A stretch of DNA of 15,056 nucleotides from Wenzhouxiangella sp. (lineage in GTDB: Bacteria; Pseudomonadota; Gammaproteobacteria; Xanthomonadales; Wenzhouxiangellaceae): NCBI GenBank assembly GCA_007123575.1, contig SKKV01000167.1, positions 1 to 15,056 on the forward strand. The letters run 5' to 3'. Below the pieces are notes generated by a model that saw only the letters and a program-made list of their open reading frames with translations, was not told the origin of the DNA and made no database searches. Below, in pieces: positions 13,565-15,056 of the stretch; position 1 is the first letter of the stretch, and each line of letters starts with the position of its first letter. A program made the position numbers and the translations under genes.

Positions 13565-14026
13565 ATGAGCTCACAACCCAAGCTTTCTGCAACGAAACTC
13601 GAAGCCAGCGGCGGCCGGACCTTGAAACTGAATGAATTCAAGGGCAAACCAGTGGTCGTGTACTTCTACCCCCGCGACAACACCCCCGGCTGCACCAAGC
13701 AGGGCCAGGGCTTCCGCGACCACTATGCCGATTTCCAGGCCGCCGGCTGCGAAATCATCGGCGTGTCACGTGATACCGCGGCCAGCCATGACAAATTCGC
13801 CGCCAAGCATGAATTTCCCTTTCCCCTGCTGGCCGACACCGATGAAAAGCTCTGCAAGGAGTTTGACGTCATCAAGGAAAAGAACATGTACGGCAAGAAG
13901 GTGATGGGCATCGAGCGCAGCACCTTCCTGTTTGATGCCAAGGGCAAGCTGGTGCGCGAATGGCGCAAGGTGCGCGTGCCCGGCCATGTCGAGGAAGTGC
14001 TTGCCGCCGTGCGCGAGCTCGGCTGA
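13565..14026 (+). CDS. bcp: Thioredoxin-dependent peroxiredoxin (BCP/PrxQ family)
   Basis: This 153-residue cytoplasmic enzyme reduces hydrogen and organic peroxides. The peroxidatic site is YFYPRDNTPGCTKQ, with Cys 43, preceded by the conserved Pro-x-x-x-Thr arrangement, and the conserved core continues with IIGVSRD, PFPLLADTDEKLCKEFDV and GIERSTFLFDAKGK. The resolving cysteine of E. coli BCP (five residues after the peroxidatic one) is Gln 48 here, and the alternative PrxQ position in the next helix is Ala (FAAKHEF). Only Cys 62 and Cys 97 remain, so a 1-Cys or unusual mechanism is likely. The start lacks a Shine-Dalgarno; an AT-rich TAACAAT ends 6 nt before the ATG. The PIN-PhoH gene follows after 60 nt, a common pairing. 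Confidence 0.93.
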   Translation: MSSQPKLSATKLEASGGRTLKLNEFKGKPVVVYFYPRDNTPGCTKQGQGFRDHYADFQAAGCEIIGVSRDTAASHDKFAAKHEFPFPLLADTDEKLCKEFDVIKEKNMYGKKVMGIERSTFLFDAKGKLVREWRKVRVPGHVEEVLAAVRELG

Positions 14027-14086
14027 GCGCTTGCCCTATCCAAAGCCAACGGATCCAACCCTTTCCCTTCTAGGAGCCACCTGCCC

Positions 14087-15056
14087 ATGATGGCCGAGTG
14101 CCAGCGTCTGTACATACTGGACACCAATGTGCTGATGCACGACCCCACCGCGCTGTTCCGCTTCGACGAACACGATATTTACCTACCCATGATCGTGCTC
14201 GAAGAGCTCGACAAGGCCAAAAAAGGCGTTTCCGAGGTGGCTCGCAACGTACGCCAGGTCAGCCGCTTTCTTGGCCAGATGATCCGTCCGGGCGATGCGC
14301 TGGAAAAAGGCGTCGAACTGGCCGAGCCGGAAGGGCTGAACCTGAAAGTCGGCAGCGGACGCCTGTACTTTCAGACCGGCCACTTTGAAAACGGCGCTGA
14401 CCTGGTCGGCGACGGCTCCCTGGCAGACAACGAGATTTTGCTGGCCGCGCTCAACCTCATCCGCAAGCACCCGGACAAAGAGGTCGTGCTGGTCTCCAAG
14501 GACATCAACCTGCGGATCAAGGCGGCCATCCATGGCGTTCTGGCCGAGGACTATCACAATGACCGTGCGCTGGATGATCTGAGCCTGCTGTACACGGGCC
14601 TGCGAGAACTTGACAACTCGTTCTGGGAAGCACACACCACGCGCGACTCGTGGACCGAGGGCAGCGGCACCTTCTACCGCATGGGGCGCCAGGCCGAAGA
14701 TGACTGGTATCCCAACCAGTGCCTGCGCCTGGCCGGCGAAAACGGCCTCGAGGCGCTGGTACGCGAGGTCGACAGCGATGCCATCGTGCTCGAAGTCGCA
14801 CGCGACTTCCGCCGCGAGCAGCATGGCGTGTGGGGCATCATGGCCCGCAACCCCGAGCAGAATTTCGCCCTAAATCTGCTGATGGACCCGCAGATCGATT
14901 TCGTCACCCTGCTCGGCACGGCCGGCACCGGCAAAACCCTGCTCGCCCTGGCCGCCGGCCTGGCCCAGACCCTGGATGAAAAGATCTACCGCGAAATCGT
15001 CATGACCCGGGCCACGGTTTCGGTCGGCGAGGACATTGGCTTCCTGCCCGGCACCG
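14087..15056 (+). CDS. PIN-PhoH fusion ATPase (PhoH2/YlaK type), 3' end beyond window
   Basis: Partial gene, 323 codons visible and open at the window edge. The N-terminal PIN domain (about residues 1-150) has RLYILDTNVLMHD with the first metal-binding Asp at 12, YLPMIVLEELDKAKKG, SLADNEILLAAL and VVLVSKDINLRIKA, the four acidic motifs of PIN ribonucleases. The PhoH ATPase domain then begins near residue 260 (NPEQNFALNLLMDPQIDFVT), with Walker A GTAGTGKT at about 277-284, followed by VMTRATVSVGEDIGFLPGT. Related PIN-PhoH proteins combine RNA helicase and ribonuclease activity, but the role of this one is inferred from family. AGGAG at 14072-14076 lies 10 nt before ATG 14087. A full-length member has roughly 450-470 residues, so the last third is missing. 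Confidence 0.93.
   Translation, partial: MMAECQRLYILDTNVLMHDPTALFRFDEHDIYLPMIVLEELDKAKKGVSEVARNVRQVSRFLGQMIRPGDALEKGVELAEPEGLNLKVGSGRLYFQTGHFENGADLVGDGSLADNEILLAALNLIRKHPDKEVVLVSKDINLRIKAAIHGVLAEDYHNDRALDDLSLLYTGLRELDNSFWEAHTTRDSWTEGSGTFYRMGRQAEDDWYPNQCLRLAGENGLEALVREVDSDAIVLEVARDFRREQHGVWGIMARNPEQNFALNLLMDPQIDFVTLLGTAGTGKTLLALAAGLAQTLDEKIYREIVMTRATVSVGEDIGFLPGT

Overview
The window looks like chromosomal DNA from a GC-rich gammaproteobacterium. The support is gene order: pcnB-folK-panB-panC, dapA next to a BamC-type lipoprotein, bcp next to a PIN-PhoH gene, and a ferredoxin very close to Azotobacter FdI. All of these are typical of Gammaproteobacteria, and the repeats and GC content would suit a Xanthomonadales/Chromatiales-like lineage such as Wenzhouxiangella. 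That genus-level guess is inference from memory. I see no phage, plasmid, IS transposase, CRISPR, rRNA or tRNA. The content is mostly core metabolism and envelope functions.

Layout. (1) 5-1123, minus: proB (glutamate 5-kinase, proline synthesis), interrupted by an in-frame TGA near its 3' end; the missing 42 codons continue in frame to position 5. (2) 1124-1752: a gene-free stretch of about 600 bp packed with structured repeats. It holds two long hairpins that share an identical 30-nt arm, a 99-bp direct repeat present twice, and three GTAG-stem-loop (REP-like) units with compensatory stem changes. (3) 1753-5092, minus: an MFS transporter followed 10 nt later by a TonB-dependent receptor, probably one transcript for uptake of an unknown substrate. 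(4) 5142-7903, plus: a YiiD_C-type hotdog thioesterase, a small lipoprotein translationally coupled to it, an orphan ParA-like ATPase, and an AI-2E family membrane protein. (5) 7913-11381, minus: pcnB-folK-panB-panC, tightly packed with ATGA overlaps, covering RNA polyadenylation, folate and pantothenate synthesis. (6) 11518-11841, plus: 7Fe ferredoxin fdxA, with a perfect 17-nt palindrome just upstream. (7) 11874-13430, minus: dapA then a short BamC-like lipoprotein. (8) 13565 to the end, plus: bcp peroxiredoxin and a PIN-PhoH ATPase cut by the window edge.

The most unusual points are the nonsense codon in proB, the covarying REP-like repeat cluster, a peroxiredoxin lacking both known resolving-cysteine positions, a BamC reduced to about one domain, and a divergent gene pair where both -10-like boxes sit exactly where leaderless mRNAs would start. 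I found no convincing new multi-gene system. The thioesterase-lipoprotein-ParA cluster is the best candidate for an uncharacterised functional unit.
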